Source: Bacillota bacterium (lineage in GTDB: Bacteria > Bacillota > Clostridia > Acetivibrionales > DSM-2933). From it: a DNA stretch of 13,109 nt. Each line of letters opens with the position of its first letter. The stretch's first letter is position 1. Position numbers and translations under genes: made by a program. A model generated the notes under the pieces. It was not told the origin of the DNA, searched no databases, and was given only the letters and a program-made list of their open reading frames with translations. Below are positions 7,601 through 13,109 of this stretch, piece by piece. The stretch covers positions 1 to 13,109 of the forward strand of contig JAEYYB010000031.1 in the NCBI GenBank assembly GCA_023430975.1, written 5' to 3'.

Positions 7601-9060
7601 ATACTCCTATAAATGGTTCTGTTAATTATTTGGGCGATATTGACAAACTACAGTTTATACCACAGGACTCAGGTTTTGTTTATTTTAGGTTTGATGCTCC
7701 TTCCAACATATCTTTAAAATTATCTGACTCAACCCAAAGTAATATAAAATATTTAAATATAAAGGACAATATCATGGGACTTGAGCTTAAAGCCTTAAGT
7801 AGACTAAATTTTGAAATTGAAAGCCTTGATGTTCAGAAATCTGGAGAATATTCACTTATTGTAAGTAGTGATATGGATTTTATTTCAAACCTAAGCCATG
7901 ATGACTTTGGCAATACACCATCTTATGCCTCATTAATAGAAACTGAAAAGGAAGTATCGGGTAAATTCCACTCCACCGAGGATGTTGATTGTTTTTATTT
8001 CACACCAGATAATAAAGGAATCTACAGTATATCGTCACAAGATAACCTACAAATTCAAATTATGGACAGTGCAAACAATCCAATTACTTTATATCAAGCG
8101 AAACTTGCAGAAAACACAAAAAATTACTATCTTAGAGCACATGAAACCTATTATATCTCAATATATAACATTATCTCTTCAGATTCCAATTATAGTTTTA
8201 TTATGAAAGGACCTACACCTGACGACTTTTACAATACATACGAAAAATGCAATCCACTGAAAATAAATACTCCCGTAAAAGGAAGAATAAACTATTCTGG
8301 TGATGTTGATATATTTAGATTTTACTTACCATATGAAACTGAAAATGCAAAAGATATCTATATAAAAATTGATTCCAATCAACAGATGTCTTTTAATGTG
8401 TTTAATACATATATTGGTGATTTTAATGCAAAAATAGTAAATAATAACATATTAACTTTTAATACCAAATACTTTTCATCTGGTTATATAGCTGTTGGCT
8501 CCATTGATGAAACAATAACTGGAGATTATACCATAACAGCAAGTGACAATTTGGATGACTTGTTGCCTGGGACTTACAAATTAAATGGTTATGTCAATCC
8601 GGAATATACGAATACTAGTACAAAGATTAACAGATCTGGATTTCTTGTATCATTAGCGGGAACCCAAATGGCCGCATTTACTGATGAAAATGGGTACTTT
8701 GAAATCAATAATATTCCAAAATCCAGCTCTGCATATGATATATCCATATCAAAATTGGGATATCTGAGAAGAAATATAACTGGAATTACTATAGACAAAA
8801 ATACTGTATTATCCAAGGTAGACAAACCAATTGTACTATGGGCTGGTGATTTAGACAATCCACAGGATAATAAGATAAATTTGTCTGATATAATTAAATT
8901 TGCAAAATCCTTTAATTCAATAAAGGGAGATCAAAACTTTGATGAAAGTACTGACTGTAATGGAGATTCTTCTGTTAATCTTTTAGACGTAATGATAGTG
9001 GCAAGACATTTTAATCAAGCAAGCAATGATTATCCGTATATTGATGTTTTAAATTATTAA
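4624..9060 (+). CDS. giant secreted multi-PPC-repeat protein with C-terminal dockerin
   Basis: ATG 4624 is preferred to the in-frame GTG at 4597 because AGGGGAG (4611-4617) sits at the right distance and the protein then begins with a normal signal peptide: basic start, hydrophobic core at about residues 10-27, cleavage near IYA-A. The product is 1478 residues. Eleven modules of 100-125 residues span about 76-1310, each opening DDYGNT or a variant, then a (V/I)xGxI strand, GDxDxFxF, and ending YxFxxxGP. This is the pattern of bacterial pre-peptidase C-terminal (PPC) beta domains. Residues about 1315-1405 resemble a carboxypeptidase-regulatory-like (Ig/CnaB-type) fold. Residues 1408-1470 form a dockerin with two calcium-loop/helix segments, GDLDNPQDNKINLSD (two-residue insertion) and STDCNGDSSVNLLD. 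No enzyme domain or LPxTG anchor is visible. It probably acts outside the cell as a scaffold, adhesin or binding component attached through a cohesin; the role is inferred. Confidence 0.85.
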   Translation: MLKNRFNKKLSYLIILCMFLTNLNFIYAASISESTYISQQSKVNIEPNSIQLTTPLAFQYSSDTPFASTSINSVVDDYSNNIVNAYTISDKKTYSGKIELPYDADVFSFISLFDSDVLINFHSNSITASVLDYKGREYTSENIYDFRISNFSGPIIKFHATKNTKYYIKIKGVLSTTPEYSFNYEYLFDDYSNTFENAEFISDNTTITGNLIDDEDVDIFKFNATKGSAYSIDFDKYRCNFSVYDENNVEQPIMQSYIVFKSDATYYIKVKRNLAYNNLFKYSFKLSSPILDDYGNTKESAVEINADETVNGSIDYITDTDFFSFIPNKNGMYFIYGFSTKDNTNDLDNNFIHRVCKIYDSNGNTISPINNDYYNMNKNEKYYISFSTNPNMITLNKYSFKVKEFLIDEDGNSFESARLISEGTSISGEIDSFSDFDTYIFIPSSDGEYCINFNRKVDDLNNPIYCPTNLMDTLSVFSEQTGIMDKSGYDNNSKANFYMKKDTVYFITVWGIHYNPFFKYTLSMEGPLADDYGNTTETSSQIQIEKKVDGKLDFFGDTDYFKFSPSISGIYYFGDNSTNWNPNFIFKIYDGNGNVTGIGSNSGKIYFYASKDDIYYISTSQGFNSSLGNYSFTLKGPVIDEGNNNETAKTIDVSTNIVGFSNYSGDTDVFKFTSQTDAHYRMDFNLFSNYGFSNFCDIFNIYDKDGNKIYVKIFNFCADFDLKKDTDYYFTIVNPGFPEHLGYSFNLNKPIIDDYSNTKDKSYEIKTDTVINGEIGHLDDCDYFKFTPSSTGRYFLHFLEIESADPDSIYSLINVLHVEDSSDKPLKFSLNDSNTAFLDLKKDYTYYLRIGDMGTNPLYKYSYQLEGPVVDDYGNSYFYSKTLNVGETVNGKFESGGDIDFFDFNTTSKGLYCISTPDNIDIKVLNNNYVDEYPINIDSSDSEHYFYFEEDETYYISVKSYYSSASEYSFNFKGPIYDDYPNILSGATIIQSNTPINGSVNYLGDIDKLQFIPQDSGFVYFRFDAPSNISLKLSDSTQSNIKYLNIKDNIMGLELKALSRLNFEIESLDVQKSGEYSLIVSSDMDFISNLSHDDFGNTPSYASLIETEKEVSGKFHSTEDVDCFYFTPDNKGIYSISSQDNLQIQIMDSANNPITLYQAKLAENTKNYYLRAHETYYISIYNIISSDSNYSFIMKGPTPDDFYNTYEKCNPLKINTPVKGRINYSGDVDIFRFYLPYETENAKDIYIKIDSNQQMSFNVFNTYIGDFNAKIVNNNILTFNTKYFSSGYIAVGSIDETITGDYTITASDNLDDLLPGTYKLNGYVNPEYTNTSTKINRSGFLVSLAGTQMAAFTDENGYFEINNIPKSSSAYDISISKLGYLRRNITGITIDKNTVLSKVDKPIVLWAGDLDNPQDNKINLSDIIKFAKSFNSIKGDQNFDESTDCNGDSSVNLLDVMIVARHFNQASNDYPYIDVLNY
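4849..8565 (+). repeat. eleven tandem PPC-like protein modules
   Basis: Module starts (first Asp codon of the DDY-type motif) are at 4849, 5188, 5497, 5845, 6211, 6541, 6880, 7234, 7555, 7900 and 8221, so the period is 309-366 bases. The modules share a motif framework but little identical DNA, meaning the array is old and diversified rather than freshly amplified. Module 9 is the most divergent: its GDID is followed by KLQF, and its end lacks the usual YSFxxxGP. Module 6 opens DEGNNN instead of DDYGNT. Confidence 0.8.
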
Positions 9061-9131
9061 AATATTAATTAATTAGGCTTTAAAGTATGGCTTTGCTAAC
9101 CGTTCTAAAGAATTCTCTGATATCCACTTTT

Positions 9132-9163
9132 TTGAGACCTCTTTTTATTATATATGATATAAT
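9132..9163 (+). promoter_or_regulatory. probable promoter of the hydrolase gene
   Basis: TTGAGA (9132-9137) is followed by two overlapping -10 candidates, TATGAT (9153-9158, spacer 15) and TATAAT (9158-9163, spacer 20). Neither spacing is ideal, but the intervening sequence is very AT-rich and a perfect TATAAT is notable. Transcription would begin at about 9165-9170, at the edge of the inverted repeat that follows. Confidence 0.45.
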
Positions 9164-9167
9164 TTAT

Positions 9168-9219
9168 ATTACTTCCATATAATTTCATCTAGTCTTGCAG
9201 GGTGATGTATGGAAGTAAT
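9168..9219. promoter_or_regulatory. 12-bp inverted repeat at the transcription start of the hydrolase gene
   Basis: ATTACTTCCATA (9168-9179) and TATGGAAGTAAT (9208-9219) are exact inverse complements separated by 28 bases. The arm centres are 40 bp apart, about four helical turns. They lie between the promoter and the start codon. The arms may be paired operator half-sites bound by a looping or tetrameric regulator, or may fold into a leader hairpin. There is no T tract, so it is not a terminator. Confidence 0.55.
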
Positions 9220-9242
9220 AAAGGATATTGGAGTGATGAAGG

Positions 9243-9971
9243 ATGTATTATGAAGAATATGGAAGCAGGAATTTACCGACTCTTATTATGCTGCATGGTG
9301 CCGGATTGGTACATAGTTTTGTTAATCAATATACTTTATCTGACAGATTCCATATAGTAGTCCCCCATCTATACGGTGGAGGACGAGAGTCTGATACTTT
9401 ATTCCGCTCCGACGAAACCGTTAATGGTATAGTTGAAATTATAAGAAGTCTCAGTAAAGACAAAGTTAGTCTTGTAGGATTTTCAATCGGGGCACAGCTT
9501 ATAATACCTATTGTTTGTAGGTACGAACAACTGATTGACAAGGCTATTCTTGCAAGTCCATGGGTCTGCAAAACTGAGAAAACAGTCAAATTCTATTCCA
9601 GATTAACTGCTTGTACTTACCCGTTTACAAAAATAAAATTTCTTATAAAACTTCAGTCCAAGTTAGTAGGTTTAAATAAAGCACAACTTGATGAATGTGT
9701 TGAATATTACCAGAAAATGAAAAAGGAAAACCTTGTAGCATTTATAAAAGAAGGAATTGATATTAGCACTTATCCAGAATTTACAAACGTAAAAATCCCA
9801 ATGCTTGTTCTGGCAGGAGAGAAGGAAAATTGTGAAATGATAAGTTCTGTCAATTATCTAGGCGAAATAAATCCGAACTGCAAAGTTGAAATCTGGGAAA
9901 AATATAGACACGATATACCTTTTAAATATCCTAAAAAATTCAACAGGGTTATAGTTGACTTCTTCAAATGA
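9243..9971 (+). CDS. alpha/beta hydrolase fold protein
   Basis: The ATG at 9243 follows GGAG (9230-9233). The product is 242 residues, close to the usual size, with no signal peptide, so cytoplasmic. LHGAG at 17-21 is the oxyanion-hole segment. GFSIG at 79-83 is the nucleophile elbow with Ser81. His223 in YRHDIPF is the likely catalytic histidine, and a carboxylate in AGEKE (E193 or E195) is the likely acid. A lid of helices lies between about 112 and 175. The triad is complete, so the enzyme is probably active on an ester, lactone or thioester, but the substrate cannot be read from sequence. It is transcribed alone from its own promoter, and no terminator hairpin is obvious downstream. Confidence 0.85.
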   Translation: MYYEEYGSRNLPTLIMLHGAGLVHSFVNQYTLSDRFHIVVPHLYGGGRESDTLFRSDETVNGIVEIIRSLSKDKVSLVGFSIGAQLIIPIVCRYEQLIDKAILASPWVCKTEKTVKFYSRLTACTYPFTKIKFLIKLQSKLVGLNKAQLDECVEYYQKMKKENLVAFIKEGIDISTYPEFTNVKIPMLVLAGEKENCEMISSVNYLGEINPNCKVEIWEKYRHDIPFKYPKKFNRVIVDFFK

Positions 9972-10002
9972 TAAAGCTGAAGAATGAATACAAAAGGGTT
10001 GA

Positions 10003-10128
10003 ATCGATGCAAAAATACAAAAAAGCATAATGCTTATGGAAGTTGCTCATATTGGTCATACTCGTGCAGTCGAGTTACATCTTGATAGTGGTGCTAATGC
10101 TGATTTCAAACATTGTCCTACTAATTGA
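10003..10128 (+). pseudogene. ankyrin-repeat protein remnant
   Basis: The frame after a TGA at 10000-10002 reads to TGA 10126-10128. It contains MLMEVAHIGHTRAVELHLDS followed by GANADFKH, a recognisable single ankyrin repeat (compare the consensus TALMxAAxxGHxxxVxLLLxxGAD). ATG codons exist at 10030 and 10036, but there is no ribosome site and the ORF is only about 33 codons from the first. A lone repeat without flanks is best read as the 3' relic of a larger ankyrin protein gene. It starts about 30 bases after the hydrolase stop. The rest of the gap to 10269 holds only the promoter and hairpin listed separately. Confidence 0.6.
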
Positions 10129-10131
10129 GCA

Positions 10132-10160
10132 TTTACAATATAAATAATAGCTGAAATAAT
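10132..10160 (+). promoter_or_regulatory. candidate promoter of the PfkB kinase gene
   Basis: TTTACA (10132-10137) and AATAAT (10155-10160) each differ from the sigma-A consensus by one base, with a 17-base spacer. Transcription would start near 10167, giving a leader of about 100 bases containing a hairpin at 10179-10203. AT-rich DNA makes chance matches likely, so confidence is moderate. Confidence 0.4.
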
Positions 10161-10178
10161 ATTAGCTGGAGCATATCT

Positions 10179-10203
10179 GGCTTTTCTTATAAAAGAATAA
10201 GCC
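10179..10203. repeat. leader hairpin upstream of the kinase gene
   Basis: GGCTTTTCTT (10179-10188) pairs with AAGAA-T-AAGCC (10193-10203), giving a 10-bp stem with one bulged base and an ATAA loop. A short T5 run follows only about ten bases later, so it is a weak terminator or attenuator candidate for read-through from the hydrolase, or a leader structure of the kinase transcript. Confidence 0.4.
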
Positions 10204-10269
10204 TTGGAAATAAAGTTTTTATAAAAAAGATCGTGTAAAACCAAAAGCCTATAAAAGGAGGGTTTAAAG

Positions 10270-11190
10270 ATGATAACAGAAATTTTAAAGAAGGAGCTGG
10301 ATGTTTATCTTTATGGATTGACTGTATGGTCTACACTACACCTTCTAAATGGACTATATCCAGAACCTGACAGTTACTGCGAATTAAAGGAGTCCTACAA
10401 TGTTCCAGGAGGTGAATCCGGTAACTCAGCACTAGTCCTTGCTAAGTTTGGCCTTAGTGTTAAGCTTGACGGACCATTTCTTGGAATAAAAACACGAAAC
10501 AATATCCTTCAGTTCTATGATGAATGGGGAATAGATTGCACCGGATTAACTTATGATTCAACCTATGATGGGGTAGAAGATATGGTATTAATCGATAAAA
10601 ACTCCAGGACTGTTTTTGGTAAATTTGCAAATTATTTTAGCGGGCCGAAGAGATGGAGTATTCCTGATAGAGATGCAATACGAAAATCAAAGATTGTTTC
10701 GATAGATCCGTTTTTCAATGAGGAGTCGACATTAGCTTCAAAGTTTTGTGTTGAGGAAGGAAAAAGCTATGTAACAATAGACTGTATGCCGGACAGCGAA
10801 ATTTTTAAAAATGCAACTGCAGTTGTAATATCCAATGAGTTTATAAAGAATAATTTTTCACAAGAAGATATTGGTAGTTTGTTTGAAAGATACACAAATA
10901 TGACCAACAGCCTTGTAATCTTTACTTTTGGTGCACGGGAAATTCTTTATGGCAGAAGAGGGAGTAAGCCCAATAGATTTATCCCTTATAAGGTTGAAGT
11001 GAAAAGTACATTAGGTGCAGGAGATACTTTCAGGGCAGGAGTTGTTTACGGTATTTTAAAAGGTTGGGATGATGAAAAAACAGTTAAATTTGCTGCTGCA
11101 ACATCAGCTTCTGTATGTGCAAGATTTCCTTTAGCTTTTAATCCTCCATCTCTAGAAGAAGTTACTTGCCTAATGAATGGCGAATTTTAG
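10270..11190 (+). CDS. PfkB (ribokinase) family carbohydrate kinase
   Basis: The ATG at 10270 has an excellent AGGAGG (10257-10262). The product is 306 residues, typical for the family. PGGESGNSALVLAKFG at 46-61 is the N-terminal GG sugar-binding signature. STLGAGDTFRAG at 246-257 is the C-terminal signature, with anion hole GAGD and catalytic base Asp252. The enzyme should transfer phosphate from ATP to a sugar or nucleoside hydroxyl. The substrate is unclear because the usual N-terminal (D/N)xxxD segment is replaced by GLTVWSTLHLLNG. No sugar transporter or isomerase sits next to it, so no pathway can be assigned. The 3' end overlaps a 37-codon ORF by 14 bases. Confidence 0.88.
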   Translation: MITEILKKELDVYLYGLTVWSTLHLLNGLYPEPDSYCELKESYNVPGGESGNSALVLAKFGLSVKLDGPFLGIKTRNNILQFYDEWGIDCTGLTYDSTYDGVEDMVLIDKNSRTVFGKFANYFSGPKRWSIPDRDAIRKSKIVSIDPFFNEESTLASKFCVEEGKSYVTIDCMPDSEIFKNATAVVISNEFIKNNFSQEDIGSLFERYTNMTNSLVIFTFGAREILYGRRGSKPNRFIPYKVEVKSTLGAGDTFRAGVVYGILKGWDDEKTVKFAAATSASVCARFPLAFNPPSLEEVTCLMNGEF

Positions 11191-11290
11191 GATATCAACT
11201 AAAGGTCCTGGAATATCAGAGGGCCTGGTGCAGACAGATATCTTTTCTATGGCGGAAATTCTAGAAGAACTAAATGTCAGATGGAGGTAA
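11177..11290 (+). CDS. 37-residue ORF overlapping the kinase 3' end, function unknown
   Basis: ATG 11177 lies inside the last codons of the kinase gene in another frame. It runs to TAA 11288-11290, beginning MANFRISTKGPGISEGLVQT and ending EELNVRWR. There is no strong ribosome site, but the 14-base overlap would allow coupled translation. The composition is protein-like. It may be a truncated remnant of a longer downstream gene in a kinase operon. Part of it (ISEGLVQT) coincides with the diverged third copy of the direct repeat seen at 11801 and 12527. Family not recognised. Confidence 0.35.
   Translation: MANFRISTKGPGISEGLVQTDIFSMAEILEELNVRWR
11201..11237 (+). repeat. direct repeat, diverged copy (third)
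   Basis: AATATCAGAGGGCCTGGTGC plus CAGACAG aligns with the two better copies (AATATCAGGGGTGCAGAAAG at 11801-11827 and its counterpart at 12527-12552) if six bases are inserted. It lies 147 bases before the start of the membrane-anchored protein gene at 11348. A weak -10-like TAGGAT ends at 11193. On its own the similarity could be chance. Confidence 0.3.
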
Positions 11291-11347
11291 TCCCACGATA
11301 ATATTTCAATAAAGTAAGAGACATTATGTATCAAGGAGGGAATCTTT

Positions 11348-11779
11348 ATGAGATTTAGCACATGGCGAAAGCTGGCATTTTTTCTCATCCTAATATTTTT
11401 TGTAGTTATAATTTTTCGTATTGCTAAATATCAGTCTTATATTAATAGCACTGTTAATGAAAAGACATATTTTGAGTATCAAGAAGAGGCATTAAGCAAA
11501 ATTAAATTAGCAATTTTAAATTATACTAACGAAACAGATGACTATGAGTTAAAATTAAATAAGAAAACGACAACTACTGTTAATGAGCTTGTAAAAGTAT
11601 TACAAGAAGGAATAAGTATTAGTGGCAAGAAATATGGCCCATATATAGGACAATCTTCTGGAGGATTAAAGTATAGTGATATTTTTCAAGACAAACCGAT
11701 AAGAATAACTATAAATACAAAAGAATTTGATATTGATGTCAGATGGTCAAATAGTAATGAAATATTAATAGAAAATTAA
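11348..11779 (+). CDS. membrane-anchored protein of unknown function
   Basis: The ATG at 11348 follows AAGGAGGGA (11333-11341). The product is 143 residues. A basic N-terminus (MRFSTWRK) is followed by one hydrophobic helix at about 9-25, then a polar domain of about 115 residues, probably outside the cytoplasm by the positive-inside rule. The domain begins helical (FEYQEEALSKIKLAILNY) and ends in beta-rich segments (PIRITINTKEFDIDVRW). No lipobox, so an uncleaved anchor. I recognise no family. The frame immediately after the stop continues open for a further 33 codons to 11879-ish, which may be a relic of a longer C-terminus. Confidence 0.65.
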   Translation: MRFSTWRKLAFFLILIFFVVIIFRIAKYQSYINSTVNEKTYFEYQEEALSKIKLAILNYTNETDDYELKLNKKTTTTVNELVKVLQEGISISGKKYGPYIGQSSGGLKYSDIFQDKPIRITINTKEFDIDVRWSNSNEILIEN

Positions 11780-11800
11780 ACTACTGTAGAATTAATTTAC

Positions 11801-11827
11801 AAACCAGCAGAGAATATCAGGGGTGCA
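11801..11827 (+). repeat. direct repeat, copy 1
   Basis: AAACCAGCAGAGAATATCAG followed by GGGTGCA matches the copy at 12527-12552 in 25 of 27 aligned positions (one single-base gap, one substitution). The two copies are 726 bases apart and flank the multi-spanning membrane protein gene. A -10-like TAGAAT (11787-11792) lies eight bases upstream. The gene it precedes starts 172 bases later. Confidence 0.65.
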
Positions 11828-11972
11828 GAAAGTATATTTGTAGTTCACTCTGGAGTATATAGAAAAAGGTAAATTCCATATTGAATCAATATTTTTGATA
11901 ATAAATATACCTTGCATTTCGTTTAGACTTAACCAATCATTACAATAACTACATATTTTGGGGGAATTGGTT

Positions 11973-12368
11973 TTGGTATTTTTATTTATTATATCTTTAT
12001 TTTTTATTATACTTTTAAGTGTAATTGTTTCCTTTTATGCTTGTTTTAAATCGAGGAAAAAAAGCGTTATACCTTTAGCTTTAACTTGGATATTTTTTCT
12101 TTTTTTATATTTTGTTTTTGGATTTAAAAATGGGATTTTTAATTATTCAATTTTAGAAATAATATCTGTAATAGCAGTAATATCTGTAGTGTCAGTTATT
12201 CCTGCTTTGATTATCTTAATTGCTAGAAAGCAAGTATCTGCAAAGCATATTTTGATTGAGTTTGCATTTTCAGTATCTTTTTCAATAGGAATACTTTTGT
12301 TTTTATATTGTTCATCTATACTTTCGTATTATGTATCAAGCTTGCTGATATTAATTTTTGATTTTTAA
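11973..12368 (+). CDS. multi-spanning hydrophobic membrane protein
   Basis: The start is probably TTG 11973, seven bases after GGGGGA (11960-11965). An in-frame TTG at 11958 lies before that ribosome site and was rejected. That gives 131 residues, beginning MVFLFIISLFF. Four hydrophobic helices are apparent at about 3-24, 31-50, 58-84 and 95-122, with the loop CFKSRKKSV after the first predicted on the cytoplasmic side. No conserved motif or family is recognised. Codon use is extremely T-rich, as expected for such a protein in an AT-rich genome. It is bracketed by two copies of a short direct repeat, so it may be a discrete cassette. Confidence 0.6.
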   Translation: MVFLFIISLFFIILLSVIVSFYACFKSRKKSVIPLALTWIFFLFLYFVFGFKNGIFNYSILEIISVIAVISVVSVIPALIILIARKQVSAKHILIEFAFSVSFSIGILLFLYCSSILSYYVSSLLILIFDF

Positions 12369-12491
12369 ACCAGATAGTTTATTGATGTAAATAAGGCAGA
12401 AGCTTTCAAGATAAGTACAATTACTTAATTTCGATTTAGAGGTTGTGTTTTTTGTACCACTCTAAAGAAATAGAAACATGACTATACCAAG

Positions 12492-12518
12492 TTGATAAGT
12501 ATTTTTAAAGGGTATACT
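12492..12518 (+). promoter_or_regulatory. candidate promoter for the last gene
   Basis: TTGATA (12492-12497) and TATACT (12513-12518) are near-consensus elements with a short 15-base spacer. Transcription would start at about 12525, at the first bases of the direct repeat, leaving a 160-base leader. Confidence 0.4.
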
Positions 12519-12526
12519 ACATCTGA

Positions 12527-12552
12527 AAACCAGCAGAGATATCAGAGGTGCA
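12527..12552 (+). repeat. direct repeat, copy 2
   Basis: AAACCAGCAGAGATATCAGA followed by GGTGCA. It is the partner of the copy at 11801-11827. It lies 158 bases upstream of the last gene and eight bases after a TATACT box. Sequence on either side of the two copies is not similar, so the repeat is short and bounded. Confidence 0.65.
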
Positions 12553-12684
12553 AACCGCTTATAGAAGTTTTTTACAAAACTAAAGAGGTATAGAGATTAT
12601 AGGTACAGGATAGCCGATCCCTTATGATGGAAGAACTGAGCAAATAATTAAAGGAGAAGGGAAATTAAATTTCTAGGAGGCAAA

Positions 12685-13109
12685 ATGGAATTAATTAACG
12701 ATTTAATCAAGTTAATTTATACATACTACCCCAAAAAATGTAGCTATTTGAGTAATCAATACAAAAGCTCAATTGAACATCGTAAATATACTGATGTTTT
12801 AAAAAATTCAAAATGTAGAATACAATTAAATCAAAAATGCTATTCAATCTTAAAATCAGTATTTAGCGATTATCATATTACTAAATGGACAAATACTGAA
12901 TATCCAAGTGTACATTTCTCAGTATTGCTACATAAAAATCAACCAATACTTGATGATGATGATGAACTTTTATTAGCACTGAATGGTAGAAGACTTGATT
13001 TAGAGGTTTACATTAGCTTACTAGGGAACTACTTTTACACATATGTTATTGAGACAAGAAAATGCTTGCCAAACAATGAGTTGCAATTTAATTATTATGA
13101 TGAAAAAGA
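12685..13109 (+). CDS. unknown protein, 3' end beyond the window
   Basis: ATG 12685 follows AGGAGG (12675-12680). The frame is open for 141 codons to the window end with no stop. It begins MELINDLIKLIYTYYPKKCS. The product is soluble-looking, rich in Tyr, Asn and Lys, with a short acidic run DDDDE and aromatic segments (SLLGNYFYTYVIE). No signal peptide or membrane helix. I recognise no family. The style (helical start, aromatic-rich alpha/beta body, standing alone behind its own promoter) is compatible with an immunity-type protein, but that is only contextual. Confidence 0.6.
   Translation, partial: MELINDLIKLIYTYYPKKCSYLSNQYKSSIEHRKYTDVLKNSKCRIQLNQKCYSILKSVFSDYHITKWTNTEYPSVHFSVLLHKNQPILDDDDELLLALNGRRLDLEVYISLLGNYFYTYVIETRKCLPNNELQFNYYDEK

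Larger units (their letters stand above)
12369..12684. other. gene-free 316-base stretch before the last gene
   Basis: It holds an imperfect stem, TTTAGAGGT (12435-12443) against ACCACTCTAAA (12456-12466, one bulge), with a T6 in its loop. It also holds a promoter candidate at 12492-12518, the direct repeat at 12527-12552, and then about 130 bases with no clear signal. One frame here reads PIPYDGRTEQIIKGEG and then KLNF before a stop at 12672-12674, protein-like but startless. The second arm of the hairpin at 4128-4154 (TTATAGGTACA) recurs at 12599-12609. Confidence 0.4.

Noticed and set aside
4849..8565. The module array as a recently amplified DNA repeat or CRISPR-like structure
   Set aside because: The periodicity is at protein level only, with diverged nucleotide sequence and variable period of 309-366 bases.
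12527..12684. A known riboswitch or T-box leader upstream of the last gene
   Set aside because: No T-box sequence, no specifier-like stem, no terminator hairpin with T run, and no riboswitch core that I recognise.
1..13109. tRNA, rRNA, CRISPR array or transposase gene
   Set aside because: No cloverleaf or rRNA-like segment, no regularly spaced identical repeats, and no transposase or integrase motifs were seen on either strand.

Overview
The window is AT-rich, with GGAGG-type ribosome binding sites and every recognisable gene on the + strand. It looks like a chromosomal piece of an anaerobic Clostridia species. The best clue is a very large secreted protein (4624-9060) ending in a divergent dockerin module, a combination typical of cellulolytic or polysaccharide-using Clostridia such as Ruminiclostridium and relatives. 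The lineage is an inference from gene content, not a match.

Left part (1-2501). A possible structured RNA (about 60-300) is followed by a flavoprotein gene interrupted by one in-frame amber codon (467-1189). Next come a DUF4177-type gene broken by a one-base homopolymer frameshift (1247-1437), a small Imm17-like membrane protein overlapping its end by ATGA, a zinc-ribbon membrane protein and a 100-residue unknown. Unrelated small genes lined up with broken ones resemble an orphan immunity-gene array of the kind found near polymorphic toxins.

Centre (2502-9060). A 106-bp near-perfect palindrome precedes a 455-residue protein with an HEVFH zinc-protease motif and C-terminal TPR-like helices. 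A decayed stretch (4159-4578) follows. A good sigma-A promoter (TTGATA-N17-TAAAAT) then drives the 1478-residue exported protein: signal peptide, eleven PPC-like beta modules, a carboxypeptidase-regulatory-like module, and the dockerin. No catalytic domain is visible in it.

Right part (9061-13109). An alpha/beta hydrolase lies behind a promoter and a 12-bp inverted repeat. It is followed by an ankyrin-repeat remnant, a PfkB-family sugar kinase, and a 37-codon ORF overlapping the kinase stop. Three small genes then follow (one membrane-anchored, one multi-spanning, one running off the end). Each of the three is preceded, 147-172 bases upstream, by a copy of a short direct repeat (two copies nearly identical, one diverged). 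Each repeat copy sits just after a plausible -10 box. This repeat is the most interesting unexplained signal here. It could be a shared leader element, a cassette boundary, or leftovers of a duplicated coding sequence.

Overall there are two kinds of DNA: intact metabolic or surface genes (hydrolase, kinase, dockerin protein), and accessory stretches full of small orphan genes, fragments and palindromes that look recombined and partly decayed.
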